From positions 1 through 64,000 of the forward strand of contig CACYJU010000007.1 in the NCBI GenBank assembly GCA_902774845.1: a stretch of 64,000 bases of DNA, read 5' to 3'. Below, one piece after another: positions 47,316 through 56,107 of the stretch. Each line of letters opens with the position of its first letter. Position 1 is the first letter of the stretch. The position numbers and the translations under genes are program-made. Under the pieces are notes generated by a model, which was not told the origin of the DNA, did no database searches, and was given only the letters and a program-made list of their open reading frames with translations. The DNA comes from an uncultured Bacteroidota bacterium (lineage in GTDB: Bacteria > Bacteroidota > Bacteroidia > Bacteroidales > P3).

Positions 47316-48836
47316 TTAACGCATCCTCAAATATTTCTCCACCTCCGCTATCTCGTCGTAGAACGGCGTATCTTCGACAAACGCAGGTATTATTTTCCTT
47401 ATCTCATCATACTGCTTCTTCGTCGCCGAGCACAGCTTGTCTGCCTTCTTCAGGCAGTCGGTTGCCTGAGCCAACGCGATAAAGTGTATTGCCATCACCT
47501 GGAAGCAGTTGTCTATCACCTGACGGCACAGCAACGCCGTATTCGTGCCCATACTCACTATATCCTGGTTGTCGTTGTTGTTCGGTATGCTATGCACATA
47601 GTTCGGCATCGCCAGCGTCTGGCATTCTGCCGTCGTGCTCGTCGCCGTAAACTGGCATGCCTGCATTCCGTAGTTCAACCCCAGCACTCCCATATTCAGG
47701 AACGGCGGCAGTATTCCGTTTATCCTGTCGTGGAACAGATAGTTCAGCTGCCTCTCCGCAGTCATCGCCATCCTCACCACCGCTATCTTCACCTTGTCCT
47801 CCTCCAGCGAGATATAGTCTCCGTGGAAGTTTCCTCCGTGATACACGTTCTTCGTTTCGGGATCCACTATCGGATTGTCGCTGGCCGACTGAAGCTCCTC
47901 TTCCAATATCTTTCCCGTCGCCTTCAACGTCTCCCATATCGGCCCCATTATCTGCGGCGTGCATCGCAGCGAGTAGTACGGCTGCACCTTGTGTCCGAAG
48001 GTCACATCGCCCGTATGCCCGTCGTTATACAGCTCATGCTCTCTGTTCAACAGACATTTGCTGTCTGCCGACAACTCTCTCATCTTTCTGGCTATCTCTA
48101 TCTGACCCTCATGTCTGCGGCATTCGTTCAGCGGCGCCGCCATCAGGTCGTTATAGCTTGAGGCTATCTCGTTCATCCACACACTCGCCAGCACCGACCA
48201 CTCCAGCAGCTTCTCCGCATAGTGCTGGTTCACACACGCAATACCGGTCATCACCGAAGTGCCGTTCGTTATCGAAAGCCCTTCTCTGACATGTATTCCT
48301 ATCGGCTTCAATCCCGTCTCCTTCATCACCTCCTTCGTCTCTCTCCATTCGCCTTTATAGTGCACCTTCCCCTCTCCTATCAGCGTCAACGCTATATGTG
48401 CCAGCTGCACCAAGTCTCCGCTTGCCCCCACACTTCCGTGCCTCGGAATGAACGGACAAATCCCTCTGTTTATGAATTCCACCAGCAGCTCCGCCACCTC
48501 TCTGTGCACTCCCGAGCGGCATTGCAGTATCGAACCCAGTCGCGCCATCATCGCCGCCCTCACGCACACATCCTCCAGCGGCTCTCCCGCTCCAGTCGAG
48601 TGGCTCCTGATGATGTTATACTGCAGCTCCTTCAGCTTCTCGTCGTCCACCCTCCATTGAGCCATCGGGCCGAATCCCGTATTGATGCCGTATATCACCT
48701 TCTCTTTGGCGAATCCTTTCAGAAATTCGTGACAATCCTCCACTCCCTTCAGGACCTTCTCGTCAATACATATCTGTTCTCCCTCAAAGAGGACCTTATC
48801 GACTATTTCAAGCGTGAAATTGGAAACCTTCAACAT
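47316..48836 (-). CDS. Tyrosine ammonia-lyase (HAL/PAL family)
   Basis: The 506-residue enzyme carries the ASG triad (Ala138-Ser-Gly140 in GSVGASGDLVQLAHIAL) that forms the MIO prosthetic group, the tyrosine loop YGINTGFGPMAQW and QYNIIRSHSTGAGEP with the His79 position that favours tyrosine, as in the Flavobacterium johnsoniae enzyme of the flexirubin locus, whose sequence it resembles closely. Histidase is the alternative, but the context favours TAL: it opens a ketosynthase operon. It would convert tyrosine to 4-coumarate, the expected aryl starter. A promoter lies about 80 nt upstream. Confidence 0.87.
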   Translation of the reverse strand: MLKVSNFTLEIVDKVLFEGEQICIDEKVLKGVEDCHEFLKGFAKEKVIYGINTGFGPMAQWRVDDEKLKELQYNIIRSHSTGAGEPLEDVCVRAAMMARLGSILQCRSGVHREVAELLVEFINRGICPFIPRHGSVGASGDLVQLAHIALTLIGEGKVHYKGEWRETKEVMKETGLKPIGIHVREGLSITNGTSVMTGIACVNQHYAEKLLEWSVLASVWMNEIASSYNDLMAAPLNECRRHEGQIEIARKMRELSADSKCLLNREHELYNDGHTGDVTFGHKVQPYYSLRCTPQIMGPIWETLKATGKILEEELQSASDNPIVDPETKNVYHGGNFHGDYISLEEDKVKIAVVRMAMTAERQLNYLFHDRINGILPPFLNMGVLGLNYGMQACQFTATSTTAECQTLAMPNYVHSIPNNNDNQDIVSMGTNTALLCRQVIDNCFQVMAIHFIALAQATDCLKKADKLCSATKKQYDEIRKIIPAFVEDTPFYDEIAEVEKYLRMR

Positions 48837-48912
48837 ATTAATACATTAATAAAAATATCAAACAATATGGCTTCTACTGCATTAAAGCAAAACCACTTCT
48901 TGCGTAAAAATA

Positions 48913-48942
48913 CAAAGATACGAAAAAAATGAAAAAATCAAA
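48913..48942 (-). promoter_or_regulatory. Promoter of the pigment operon
   Basis: TTTG (48942-48939), 18 bp and TATCTTTG (48920-48913) on the minus strand match the Bacteroidetes consensus, with a slightly short spacer. The start point near 48906 leaves a leader of about 70 nt. No other clear promoter is seen between the genes of the operon. Confidence 0.55.
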
Positions 48943-49146
48943 ACTTTTCCTGCAAGTTTTTCTCCTCTCAGAATACATAATACCGCAATCATACCCCAAC
49001 ACAAAGTCTATGATTCATCCTGCGCATACCAACTAATTCCTCAAAACTCATAACCCTTTGGTATCCAGCAGAAAATAATCTCCAGATTTTATATCTCTCC
49101 CGTATCAAAAACGAATCAGCGACGTTTTACCTTCGTATTACATACG

Positions 49147-49193
49147 TTTTACCTCCCACTTACCTCCCACTTACCTCCCATTATCCTACCTGT
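49147..49193 (+). repeat. Tandem array of the 11-mer ACTTACCTCCC
   Basis: Three copies of ACTTACCTCCC are preceded by a related TTTTACCTCCC. It lies in the 455-nt gap between the pigment promoter and tRNA-Ala, which otherwise holds no gene. Confidence 0.6.
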
Positions 49194-49251
49194 TTTCTTC
49201 CTGCCACCTTTCACAAAAAAACTCTTTCCATCCAGTCACACAGCAAACAAA

Positions 49252-49287
49252 AAAAAAAGAGACTCGCCTTTTCGAGTCTCTTTTTCC
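49252..49287 (-). terminator. Terminator of tRNA-Ala
   Basis: AAGAGACTCG-cctttt-CGAGTCTCTT is a 10-bp stem with a long T run on the minus strand; it lies directly downstream of the tRNA. Confidence 0.85.
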
Positions 49288-49291
49288 CTTG

Positions 49292-49365
49292 TGGAGTATA
49301 TCGGAATCGAACCGATTACCTCGTGACTGCCAGTCACGCGCTCTAGCCAAGTGAGCTAATACCCC
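49292..49365 (-). tRNA. tRNA-Ala (anticodon GGC)
   Basis: The acceptor GGGGTAT pairs with ATACTCC and has the alanine identity pair G3-U70; the discriminator is A. The anticodon arm is CGTGA-CTGGCAG-TCACG with anticodon GGC, and the T arm is ATCGG-TTCGATT-CCGAT. CCA is not encoded. Confidence 0.93.
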
Positions 49366-49382
49366 ATCTCTTTTTCAGTTTG

Positions 49383-49413
49383 CAAAAGTACATCTTTTTT
49401 TTATTCTGACAAA
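49383..49413 (-). promoter_or_regulatory. Promoter of tRNA-Ala
   Basis: TTTG (49413-49410), a 19-bp spacer and TACTTTTG (49390-49383) have the same spacing and the same -7 word as the tRNA-Glu promoter. Confidence 0.65.
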
Positions 49414-49488
49414 ATATTTTTCGCCTCTCATAACCTAAACACATCATTATCATATACTTTTCCATACCCATCATCCCCATCCCTTCCT

Positions 49489-50247
49489 TCAGAAATTCCA
49501 CTTGAATCCCTCGAAAACATTACGGTATTCCTCTCCCTGTTCTTCCGAAAGTTGCTGCAGATGTCTTATCCTTCGCATCCCCCTCTTCCACATCTTGATG
49601 TCGAACAGGATGAACACCACGAAGAGCGCCGACGTCACCACCCACTTCAATCCGCCATCTTCCATCCCGTCGGGCACCATCAACAACGCATCGAAGGTCC
49701 CGTGAAAGAATACTGGCACCACGAAGGCATACAGCATATATTTTCCCCTCCTGTTAGGAGCGAATTTAGCCAGCGCAAAGTAATAACCCATCATAACAGC
49801 AAAAAGGAAATGGCCGGGCACCGAAAGTACCGCCCGCGTCGCAGCCGTCGCCATCGACACGCTGTACGTCTCCCCGCTGAAGACATACATCACGTTCTCC
49901 ACACACGCAAAACCCAACGACACATAAACCGCATACACTATCCCGTCGAAATACTCGTCGAAATGCCTACTGTTCCACACCAGCAGAAACAACACCAGCA
50001 ACTTGACCAGCTCCTCCGAGAAGCCTGCCACACAGAACCCCTTGTACAATCCTCCCAGAAGCGCCCCATCGGGTTGGAACTCCTGCAGCAATACCTCCAT
50101 GAAAGAGGCCGGAAGCGTTGTCATCGCCCCGCAAAGGAACACCACGATAAGTTTCCCTATCGGCTCCTTGTTTATCTTGTCCGCCTTATAGATGGCAAAA
50201 AGCAATATCAAAACCGGCAATACCGCCGCACAAAGAAGAATAAGCAT
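49489..50247 (-). CDS. PrsW-like intramembrane protease
   Basis: The 252-residue protein has seven to eight membrane helices and the family motifs in order: SEELVKLLVLF (the glutamate pair), YFDGIVYAVYVSLGFACVEN, VPGHFLFAVMMGYYFAL and VFFHGTFDALLM with the conserved His. PrsW proteins are CAAX/Abi-related intramembrane proteases that cut anti-sigma factors; no such target is visible nearby. It is downstream of the C69 dipeptidase, separated by 64 nt that include a tandem array. Confidence 0.82.
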   Translation of the reverse strand: MLILLCAAVLPVLILLFAIYKADKINKEPIGKLIVVFLCGAMTTLPASFMEVLLQEFQPDGALLGGLYKGFCVAGFSEELVKLLVLFLLVWNSRHFDEYFDGIVYAVYVSLGFACVENVMYVFSGETYSVSMATAATRAVLSVPGHFLFAVMMGYYFALAKFAPNRRGKYMLYAFVVPVFFHGTFDALLMVPDGMEDGGLKWVVTSALFVVFILFDIKMWKRGMRRIRHLQQLSEEQGEEYRNVFEGFKWNF

Positions 50248-50280
50248 ATGTGAAATTGAGAATTTAAAATCGGAAAATGA

Positions 50281-50311
50281 CTACTACCCACTAACTGCTA
50301 ACTGCTACCTC
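50281..50311 (-). repeat. Tandem array ACTGCTA in the PrsW leader
   Basis: CTACTACCCACTAACTGCTAACTGCTACCTCC is a heptamer series next to the dipeptidase stop. Similar words occur at 18087-18115 on the other strand. Confidence 0.5.
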
Positions 50312-51997
50312 CTATCGCGCCTTCAGCACCTCGCCCTTCTCCTCGACAATCTGACGGTAGAACCAATCCGGATATTTCGGCTGTTCGGGCGACTGGCTCA
50401 CTCCCGTTTCGGTGGTCTTCAGGCGTCCGTTCTCCTCCTTCTTGATGTTCCCGTCAATATATTTCATCAGCAGCAAGTGGTCGAGCTCACCCCAGCGTTT
50501 CATCATCTGGTCGGCCCAGAGGTTGCAGGTTCTGTTCAGCTCGCCCGTCACCCGTCCTTCGTTCTGCACTCCTCCCAACCTGTTGTCACATCTCGCCACC
50601 TCTTTCACAAACCCGCTCTCCAGCTCGCCCTGCACCTTCCTTATATCTTTTATCATCGAGTCATACCTCAGGTAAGCGAAATTGCTCACCCTATTGAACA
50701 GCCAGAAAGCCGCCGTCTCCGAATACTGCGTCATCGAGCCGTTCCCCGCCTCGAAGCAGGTGGGTATTTGCGTGATGCCGCAATACATCGGGCAGTAGCA
50801 GGTCGAATAGGTGTCGTCGACGCCAAACCACAGTATTCCTCCCACCTTGTCGGGCAGCCAGCTGCGGCATTGTGCCACAAACGAGAATCCCGTCTGCTGC
50901 GTCGATGTCGCCCTCTCGTGCACATACTTCTGTCCGTCCACCTCCCACACCATCGGCCTCCAGCGATAGGGACAATGCCAAGGGCCCGCTCCCACGTCGT
51001 TCGTCATATCCATCGGCGTCCCCTCGAAATGGTCTCTCATAAGCGCCATCACCTCCAGCACGTCTATCTTGTGATCCGGTTTTATCCAAAGGGGCAGCCT
51101 CTCCGCCTCGATGTCTCCCATAGCGTATTTCTCATAGCGTTTCATATCGGGATTCACCCTGTTGAACATAGCGTACACCCTCGCGTCACAGAATCGCGCT
51201 CCGTCGAAGGTAATCGGATTGTATATATCGGCAAACGAGAACTCCTCGTCTTTCCCCGTAAACCATCCATTCTTGCGTGCAAACGCGGCCACGTCGGCTG
51301 AATAGACACATTCCACCTCTGGATTGAAAAGCTTCGAGAAATTCTTGCTGCTGATACTCTTCGTGCTTCCTTTCTTCTCCCACGGGAAGGTCGTTATGCG
51401 CGCCTGGTTCGCGTGTCCGCACACATATCCTTCCGGCACTCTCCTCGCCACCCACACAGCTCCTTTCTCCTTCCCTTTGCTCTGTATCTCGTATATCCAC
51501 ACCTCGTTCGGATCGCATAGCGAAAAACTCTCACCACCGCAGCAGTAGCCGTATTCCTGCACCAGCTCGTCCATCACCTTTATCGCCTCGCGGCAGTTTT
51601 TCGCTCTCTGCAACGCCACATAGATAAGGTTGCCGTAGTCGATGCCTTCGGCGTTGCCGTGCATCAGCTCCTCTCGTCCTCCACAGGTGGTCTCGCCTAT
51701 CGCTAGCTGATACTCGTTGATGAACCCCACCACCGAGTAGGTGTGTGCCGGCTGCGGGATGGAGAGCAGATACTTACGGCTGCCGTAGTCGTATATCTTC
51801 AGCATATCCCCCTTCTGGTGGTCGGCTGCCGGACAGTAGCGCAGCTCGCCGTATCTCACATGCGAGTCCGCCGCGTAGGTTATCATCGTCGAGCCGTCCG
51901 TCGTGCTCCCGCGCGAGAACAAGAAGTTGGTGCAGCCCTTCGCGTCGAAGGTCGCCGCAATAATCAAAACCGTAACTATTATCGAAATCTTCTTCAT
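50312..51997 (-). CDS. Exported C69-family dipeptidase (first of a tandem pair)
   Basis: From ATG at 51997 the protein has 561 residues with signal MKKISIIVTVLIIAATFDAKG, immediately followed by CTNFLFSRGSTTDGSTMITYAADSH. Cys becomes the N-terminal nucleophile after cleavage, as in PepD-type Ntn hydrolases. An ATG at 52015 is rejected because the only TATCTTTG -7 box (52027-52020) would start transcription at about 52013. The enzyme releases dipeptides in the periplasm. Its neighbour upstream is a paralogue with the same order of motifs (GYCCGGESFSLCDPNEVWIYEI). Confidence 0.87.
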   Translation of the reverse strand: MKKISIIVTVLIIAATFDAKGCTNFLFSRGSTTDGSTMITYAADSHVRYGELRYCPAADHQKGDMLKIYDYGSRKYLLSIPQPAHTYSVVGFINEYQLAIGETTCGGREELMHGNAEGIDYGNLIYVALQRAKNCREAIKVMDELVQEYGYCCGGESFSLCDPNEVWIYEIQSKGKEKGAVWVARRVPEGYVCGHANQARITTFPWEKKGSTKSISSKNFSKLFNPEVECVYSADVAAFARKNGWFTGKDEEFSFADIYNPITFDGARFCDARVYAMFNRVNPDMKRYEKYAMGDIEAERLPLWIKPDHKIDVLEVMALMRDHFEGTPMDMTNDVGAGPWHCPYRWRPMVWEVDGQKYVHERATSTQQTGFSFVAQCRSWLPDKVGGILWFGVDDTYSTCYCPMYCGITQIPTCFEAGNGSMTQYSETAAFWLFNRVSNFAYLRYDSMIKDIRKVQGELESGFVKEVARCDNRLGGVQNEGRVTGELNRTCNLWADQMMKRWGELDHLLLMKYIDGNIKKEENGRLKTTETGVSQSPEQPKYPDWFYRQIVEEKGEVLKAR

Positions 51998-52019
51998 GTG
52001 GGTTAGTTTTTTCATATTG

Positions 52020-52027
52020 CAAAGATA
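52020..52027 (-). promoter_or_regulatory. -7 element of the first C69 gene
   Basis: TATCTTTG sits only about 25 nt from the chosen start codon, so the leader is about 16 nt. It overlaps the tail of the upstream terminator. Confidence 0.4.
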
Positions 52028-52031
52028 GCAA

Positions 52032-52067
52032 ATAAAAAAGAAAAGGAGCCGTTTTGTCAGCTCCTTT
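52032..52067 (-). terminator. Terminator of the second C69 gene
   Basis: AAAGGAGC-TGACAAAACG-GCTCCTTTT followed by CTTTTTTATT on the minus strand. Confidence 0.75.
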
Positions 52068-52075
52068 CTTCTTTT

Positions 52076-53833
52076 TTACAGTTTCTTTTCCTCAATCACA
52101 GGACCGTGATCTTCCACAATCTGGCGATAGAACCACTTCGGATATTCCGGCTGATCCGGGAAGGCGCTCATGCCTGTCTCCGTCGTCTTGAAGTGTCCGT
52201 TGGTCTCCTTCTTGATGTTTCCGTCAATATATTTCACCAGCAGGTAGTGATCCAGTTTTGTCCACTCTCTCATCATCTCGTTGGCGCAGCTGCGCGAGGT
52301 GCTGTTCAGCTCATTCTGCAGCTGTGCGTCAGTCAAGTCGGCATATTTGCGGTCGAGGTGAGCTATGTTGCGGATGAATTTCTCCTCAAGCCTGCTCTGC
52401 ACCTTCTGCAGGTCCACTATCATATCGCCATAACGGCTGTAGCAGAAGTTCGTCACTCTGTTGAACAGCCAGAAAGCCGACGTCTCCGAATATTCCGTCA
52501 TCGAGCCGTTGCCCTCGCGGAAGCACTCGGGTATTTCTGTCAATCCGCAATACATCGGGCAGTAGCAGGTCGAGTAGGTGTCGTCGACGCCAAACCAGAT
52601 GATGCCCGCCATCTTGCGGTTCTGGATATAGCTGCGGCATTGCGCCACAAACGAGAATCCCGTCTGCTGAGTCGAAGTAGCTCTCTCGTGCACATATTTC
52701 TTGCCGTCGAGCTCCCAACCCATAGGTCTCCAGCGATAGGGGCAGGTGAACGGGCCGGCTCCCACATCTTTCGTCATATCCATAGCGGTACCCTCATAGT
52801 GGTCTCTCATAAGGTTCATCACCTCGTGCAGGTCCACCTTGTGGTCAGGTTTGATCCAGAGGGGCAGACGCTCTGCCTTCGGGTCTCCCATGGCGTATTT
52901 CTCATATTTCAGCATCCCGCTGTTGATGCGGTTGAACATAGCATACACGCGGGCGTCGCAACCTCTGATGCCGCTGAAGGTCAGCGGGCAGTAAGTGTCG
53001 GCAAACGAGAACTCCTCGTCCTTGCCGTTGAACCATCCTCTCTGGCGGGCGAAGGTGATGACGTCGGCCGAATAGACACACTCCACTTCGCGCATCATGA
53101 GGTTCTTCATGTTGTTGCTGCTTATCGACTTGTACGACCCTTTCGTCTCGAGCGGGAAGGTGGTGATGCGCGCCTGGTTTGCGTGACCGCTCACATATCC
53201 GTCGGGTATGCGGCGAGCCACCCACACAGCGCCGTCCTTGTAGCCTTTATACTGTTTCTTCATCACGGGCTTGCCCTTCACGGTGTCGTATTCTGCACGC
53301 TTGCCTATCATCTCGAGAATCCACACCTCGTCGGGATCGCATATTGAGAAACTCTCGCCTTCGCTGCAGTAGCCGTACTCCTCCACCAGCGAGGTCATCA
53401 CGCGTATAGCCTCACGTGCCGTCTTGGCTCTCTGGAGGGTGATGTAGATAAGCGAGCCGTAGTCGATACCTTTGACCGGAGTGTTCCAGCATTCCTCGCG
53501 TCCGCCGTAGGTGGTCTCGCCTATAGCCAGCTGGTATTCGTTCATGTTGCCCACCACGTTGTAGGTATGTTCCACCTGAGGTATCTCAAACAGCTTCTTG
53601 CCGGTATCCCACTCAACGAGCATGAACATCGTGCCGGCGGGATAGTCGGCAGCCCTGCGATAGTAGAGCTCGCCATAGAGGGTGTGTGAGTCGGCGGCGT
53701 AGGTTATCATCGCCGAGCCGTCCTTCGTCGAACCGGGGGTGAAGAGAAAATTGGTGCAGGCCTCAGCCGGACTTACCATCAACAGCGAGAGCGCACAGCA
53801 CGCAACCGAAAGGATAGTTTTTCTTATCGACAT
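52076..53833 (-). CDS. Exported C69-family dipeptidase (second of a tandem pair)
   Basis: This 585-residue paralogue of the previous gene has signal MSIRKTILSVACCALSLLMVSPAEA and mature start CTNFLFTPGSTKDGSAMITY. Long stretches agree with its neighbour (NMNEYQLAIGETTYGGREE, GYVSGHANQARITTFP, ERATSTQQTGFSFVAQ), so a tandem duplication is clear. The two differ by an insert after WILEM (GKRAEYDTVKGKPVMKKQYKG). It has its own promoter-like TATCTTTG at 53894-53887 and terminator. Together with DPP4 and IorAB it suits a peptide-fermenting life. Confidence 0.88.
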   Translation of the reverse strand: MSIRKTILSVACCALSLLMVSPAEACTNFLFTPGSTKDGSAMITYAADSHTLYGELYYRRAADYPAGTMFMLVEWDTGKKLFEIPQVEHTYNVVGNMNEYQLAIGETTYGGREECWNTPVKGIDYGSLIYITLQRAKTAREAIRVMTSLVEEYGYCSEGESFSICDPDEVWILEMIGKRAEYDTVKGKPVMKKQYKGYKDGAVWVARRIPDGYVSGHANQARITTFPLETKGSYKSISSNNMKNLMMREVECVYSADVITFARQRGWFNGKDEEFSFADTYCPLTFSGIRGCDARVYAMFNRINSGMLKYEKYAMGDPKAERLPLWIKPDHKVDLHEVMNLMRDHYEGTAMDMTKDVGAGPFTCPYRWRPMGWELDGKKYVHERATSTQQTGFSFVAQCRSYIQNRKMAGIIWFGVDDTYSTCYCPMYCGLTEIPECFREGNGSMTEYSETSAFWLFNRVTNFCYSRYGDMIVDLQKVQSRLEEKFIRNIAHLDRKYADLTDAQLQNELNSTSRSCANEMMREWTKLDHYLLVKYIDGNIKKETNGHFKTTETGMSAFPDQPEYPKWFYRQIVEDHGPVIEEKKL

Positions 53834-53921
53834 AATCCAAATAGTTTATTGTTTTTTAATTTGATTAATTCCATTAATTGAAAGTGCAAAGATACTTATT
53901 TTCTACAAATTTCCTAATACC

Positions 53922-55004
53922 TCAATCCATCACCGCCATACTTTGTGTCGTCATCCCCGAAGCTGTCACCACCTTCAACATATAGAACCCTTTTCTCACA
54001 CCGCTTATATCGTAACCCTCGCCAGCACCGCCCCACTCTCTCACCTTCCTCCCCATAACATCATACATCTCAACCCTCAGCACCTGAACCCCACATTGAA
54101 CCGAAAACTGCCTACGAGCCGGATTAGGATATATCTTCAAGTCAAAGTTATCGGCCTTGTCGATACCTTCAGTAGGCTCTGGTGTCCATCCCCCCGGTGG
54201 AGGTGTGCCTTGTGGCGCAATGATTGGAAGGATTGCAGGCCATTCTGGTTCCGTGTTGGGACACCACATGACTATTCCACATGGGTTGTAATCATGTGGG
54301 TAATAATACCTGTACCATGTAACAGGAGTGCTGATTAGTCCTACCGCAACATGTATAAATGGATAAGTTTCCCCATCTTGTATGGTTTCAAAATGTGACA
54401 CCAAATCCAGAGACACAAAGAAGTTTGTATCATCTATATGTAAGGGACGTTCGAAATATCCACAATATAGTGGCACCGACTCGTGGATAATACTATCAAA
54501 TAATATCCATGGATCATTTCCAACTTGCATGGGGTATCCGTCAAAAAACAGGGTCTTTTTTTCCGACCAGTAGCTTATCCTTACAGAATCAACGGCTCTT
54601 GTTCCATCTATAATACCATCTTCGCTGCCTCGTCTCACTTTGAGCCATACAGTATCACGAACATTATCCCATTGCCCCGGCACTCCAATTGGGGGGTAAT
54701 AGTTAGCGAAAGTCGTGCCTAATGCTATTCCATAGAGCACTATGCTTTTCCCATTAGTTTTGTGCTCCATCGTGTAGGCAATTTTACTCAGAGTTCGTGC
54801 AGAACTGTCGGCATGAGAAGCAGTTATATGATATCCAAGTGTTAAAATTGCATTGCTATAACGCTGATAAAAATAACTCGTGTCCGTTATTTGAGAAAAC
54901 ATAAATCTCGGATCACCAATACGGACAGTGTCCTGAGCACATACACTATCTACCACAAAAAAAAGCGCAGTAATGGATAATATTGAATTCCTGAAATATT
55001 TCAT
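53922..55004 (-). CDS. Type IX secretion cargo protein (C-terminal sorting domain)
   Basis: From ATG at 55004 the protein has 360 residues; ATGs at 55013 and 55034 are upstream alternatives. The signal peptide MKYFRNSILSITALFFVVDSVCAQ precedes a beta-rich region with no family that I recognise (WSEKKTLFFDGYPMQVGNDPWI). A Pro-rich linker then leads to a type A T9SS sorting domain: NFDLKIYPNPARRQFSV, VLRVEMYDVMGRKV, GVRKGFYMLKVVT. The protein would be moved across the outer membrane by T9SS and held at the surface. GldD in this window fits the presence of that system. Confidence 0.8.
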   Translation of the reverse strand: MKYFRNSILSITALFFVVDSVCAQDTVRIGDPRFMFSQITDTSYFYQRYSNAILTLGYHITASHADSSARTLSKIAYTMEHKTNGKSIVLYGIALGTTFANYYPPIGVPGQWDNVRDTVWLKVRRGSEDGIIDGTRAVDSVRISYWSEKKTLFFDGYPMQVGNDPWILFDSIIHESVPLYCGYFERPLHIDDTNFFVSLDLVSHFETIQDGETYPFIHVAVGLISTPVTWYRYYYPHDYNPCGIVMWCPNTEPEWPAILPIIAPQGTPPPGGWTPEPTEGIDKADNFDLKIYPNPARRQFSVQCGVQVLRVEMYDVMGRKVREWGGAGEGYDISGVRKGFYMLKVVTASGMTTQSMAVMD

Positions 55005-55173
55005 TGCAGACATCTTATTTACGGATTTACACATATTATCGTCGATTCAGGAGTGGGGGTGAAATTAAAGCGGCAAGTTGCCTTACTTTTAATGGATAAA
55101 AATGTTTCATAATGTTGGTTTATTTGATGTTACAATTAATCTTACCTTAATTCTCACCATCATCTCTCAGATG

Positions 55174-55204
55174 CAAAGGTAACCATTTCCATCGGGAAAC
55201 ACAA
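55174..55204 (-). promoter_or_regulatory. Promoter of the T9SS cargo gene
   Basis: TACCTTTG (55181-55174) with TTG about 20 bp upstream on the minus strand; the leader is about 160 nt. The gap 55035-55348 otherwise shows no gene. Confidence 0.5.
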
Positions 55205-55276
55205 GTCTTTGACTCTCTTTTCGCATTCTTTTTTGTTAAATCTTTCGTCATTCTCTGCTGTTCTTTCTTATTTTTG

Positions 55277-55284
55277 TATTTTTG
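55277..55284 (+). promoter_or_regulatory. -7 element for the small-protein/lptE transcript
   Basis: TATTTTTG is 65 nt ahead of the ATG at 55349; the -33 side is T-rich without an exact TTTG at the right spacing. Confidence 0.35.
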
Positions 55285-55348
55285 CCCCATTGAATCGACG
55301 TTGCTATCGCTCCGTCTTTCCATCTTTCACCTTATCAACTATCGCATC

Positions 55349-55519
55349 ATGGACAACAATTTCAAACAGAAGATAGACGCTCTCGTAACCGAGATATGCA
55401 CCGTCACCGACCTCACCCACAAGATCGAAATACTCAACTACATGGAGCAGCAGTCTTCCTTCATGCTCTGGCAGCTTGAGGACGAACAGCGTATCGACGA
55501 GGACTCGCGTGACTACTAA
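55349..55519 (+). CDS. Small acidic protein upstream of lptE
   Basis: From ATG at 55349 a 56-residue protein reads MDNNFKQKIDALVTEICTVT and ends DEDSRDY. It is helical and acidic with no signal. Upstream codons in the frame encode a hydrophobic string from the leader and are not used. It is 13 nt before the GTG start of lptE and probably coupled to it. No function can be assigned. Confidence 0.6.
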   Translation: MDNNFKQKIDALVTEICTVTDLTHKIEILNYMEQQSSFMLWQLEDEQRIDEDSRDY

Positions 55520-55532
55520 CCCTCTCACTCCT

Positions 55533-56051
55533 GTGAAACGCTCTGCCTCATACCTCCTCTTCCTGCCCCTCTTCCTGGTGGCTTCCTTGCTTGTCGGCTG
55601 CTCTGGCGGCTACAGCTTCACTGGAGCTTCCATCCCTCCTGGAGCCAAAACCATCTCCGTCAAGACCTTCCCCAACTACGCTCCTACGGTGAACCCACAG
55701 CTGAGCCAGAAGCTCTCCGACGACCTGCGCAATATGTTCGCATCGCAGACCTCCCTCAACGTCGCCAACTCCGACGGCGACCTCCAGATCGAAGGAGAGA
55801 TCGTGGGTTACGCCACCCGCGCCTCCTCCCTCTCGAGCAAGGACGAGGTGGCGATGAACCGCCTCACCATCACCATCAAGGTGCGCTTCACCAACACCCT
55901 CAACGAGGAGGCCAACTTCGAGCAAAGCTTCTCGCGATATAAAGACTACAACGCCAGCCGCGACTTCTCCTCCGTCGAAAACGCTCTGGTTGAAGAGATC
56001 GTCAACGAACTCTGCGAGGATGTCTTCAATAAGGCTGTTGTAAACTGGTAA
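55533..56051 (+). CDS. lptE: LPS-assembly lipoprotein LptE
   Basis: From GTG at 55533 the protein has 172 residues: signal KRSASYLLFLPLFLVASLLVGC with a lipobox Cys, then GYSFTGASIPPGAKTISVKTFPNYAPTVNPQLSQ, the LptE fold. A TTG at 55476 is rejected because it would read into the preceding gene and misplace the signal. LptE plugs the LptD barrel and helps place LPS in the outer leaflet. It is followed at 56 nt by the DUF2723 gene. Confidence 0.88.
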   Translation: MKRSASYLLFLPLFLVASLLVGCSGGYSFTGASIPPGAKTISVKTFPNYAPTVNPQLSQKLSDDLRNMFASQTSLNVANSDGDLQIEGEIVGYATRASSLSSKDEVAMNRLTITIKVRFTNTLNEEANFEQSFSRYKDYNASRDFSSVENALVEEIVNELCEDVFNKAVVNW

Positions 56052-56107
56052 ACCCAAGGGGATTGCAATCAAATCCCACAACACCGAATTTATAGAACCT
56101 CCCTTAC

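Noticed and set aside
47316-48836. Histidine ammonia-lyase of a hut operon
   Set aside because: No hutU, hutI or hutG nearby, and the sequence and context match the tyrosine enzyme of flexirubin loci.
31758-48836. Dialkylresorcinol (DarA/DarB) genes of a full flexirubin locus
   Set aside because: None of the genes has the DarB ketosynthase III-like or DarA aromatase features; only the aryl-polyene half is supported.
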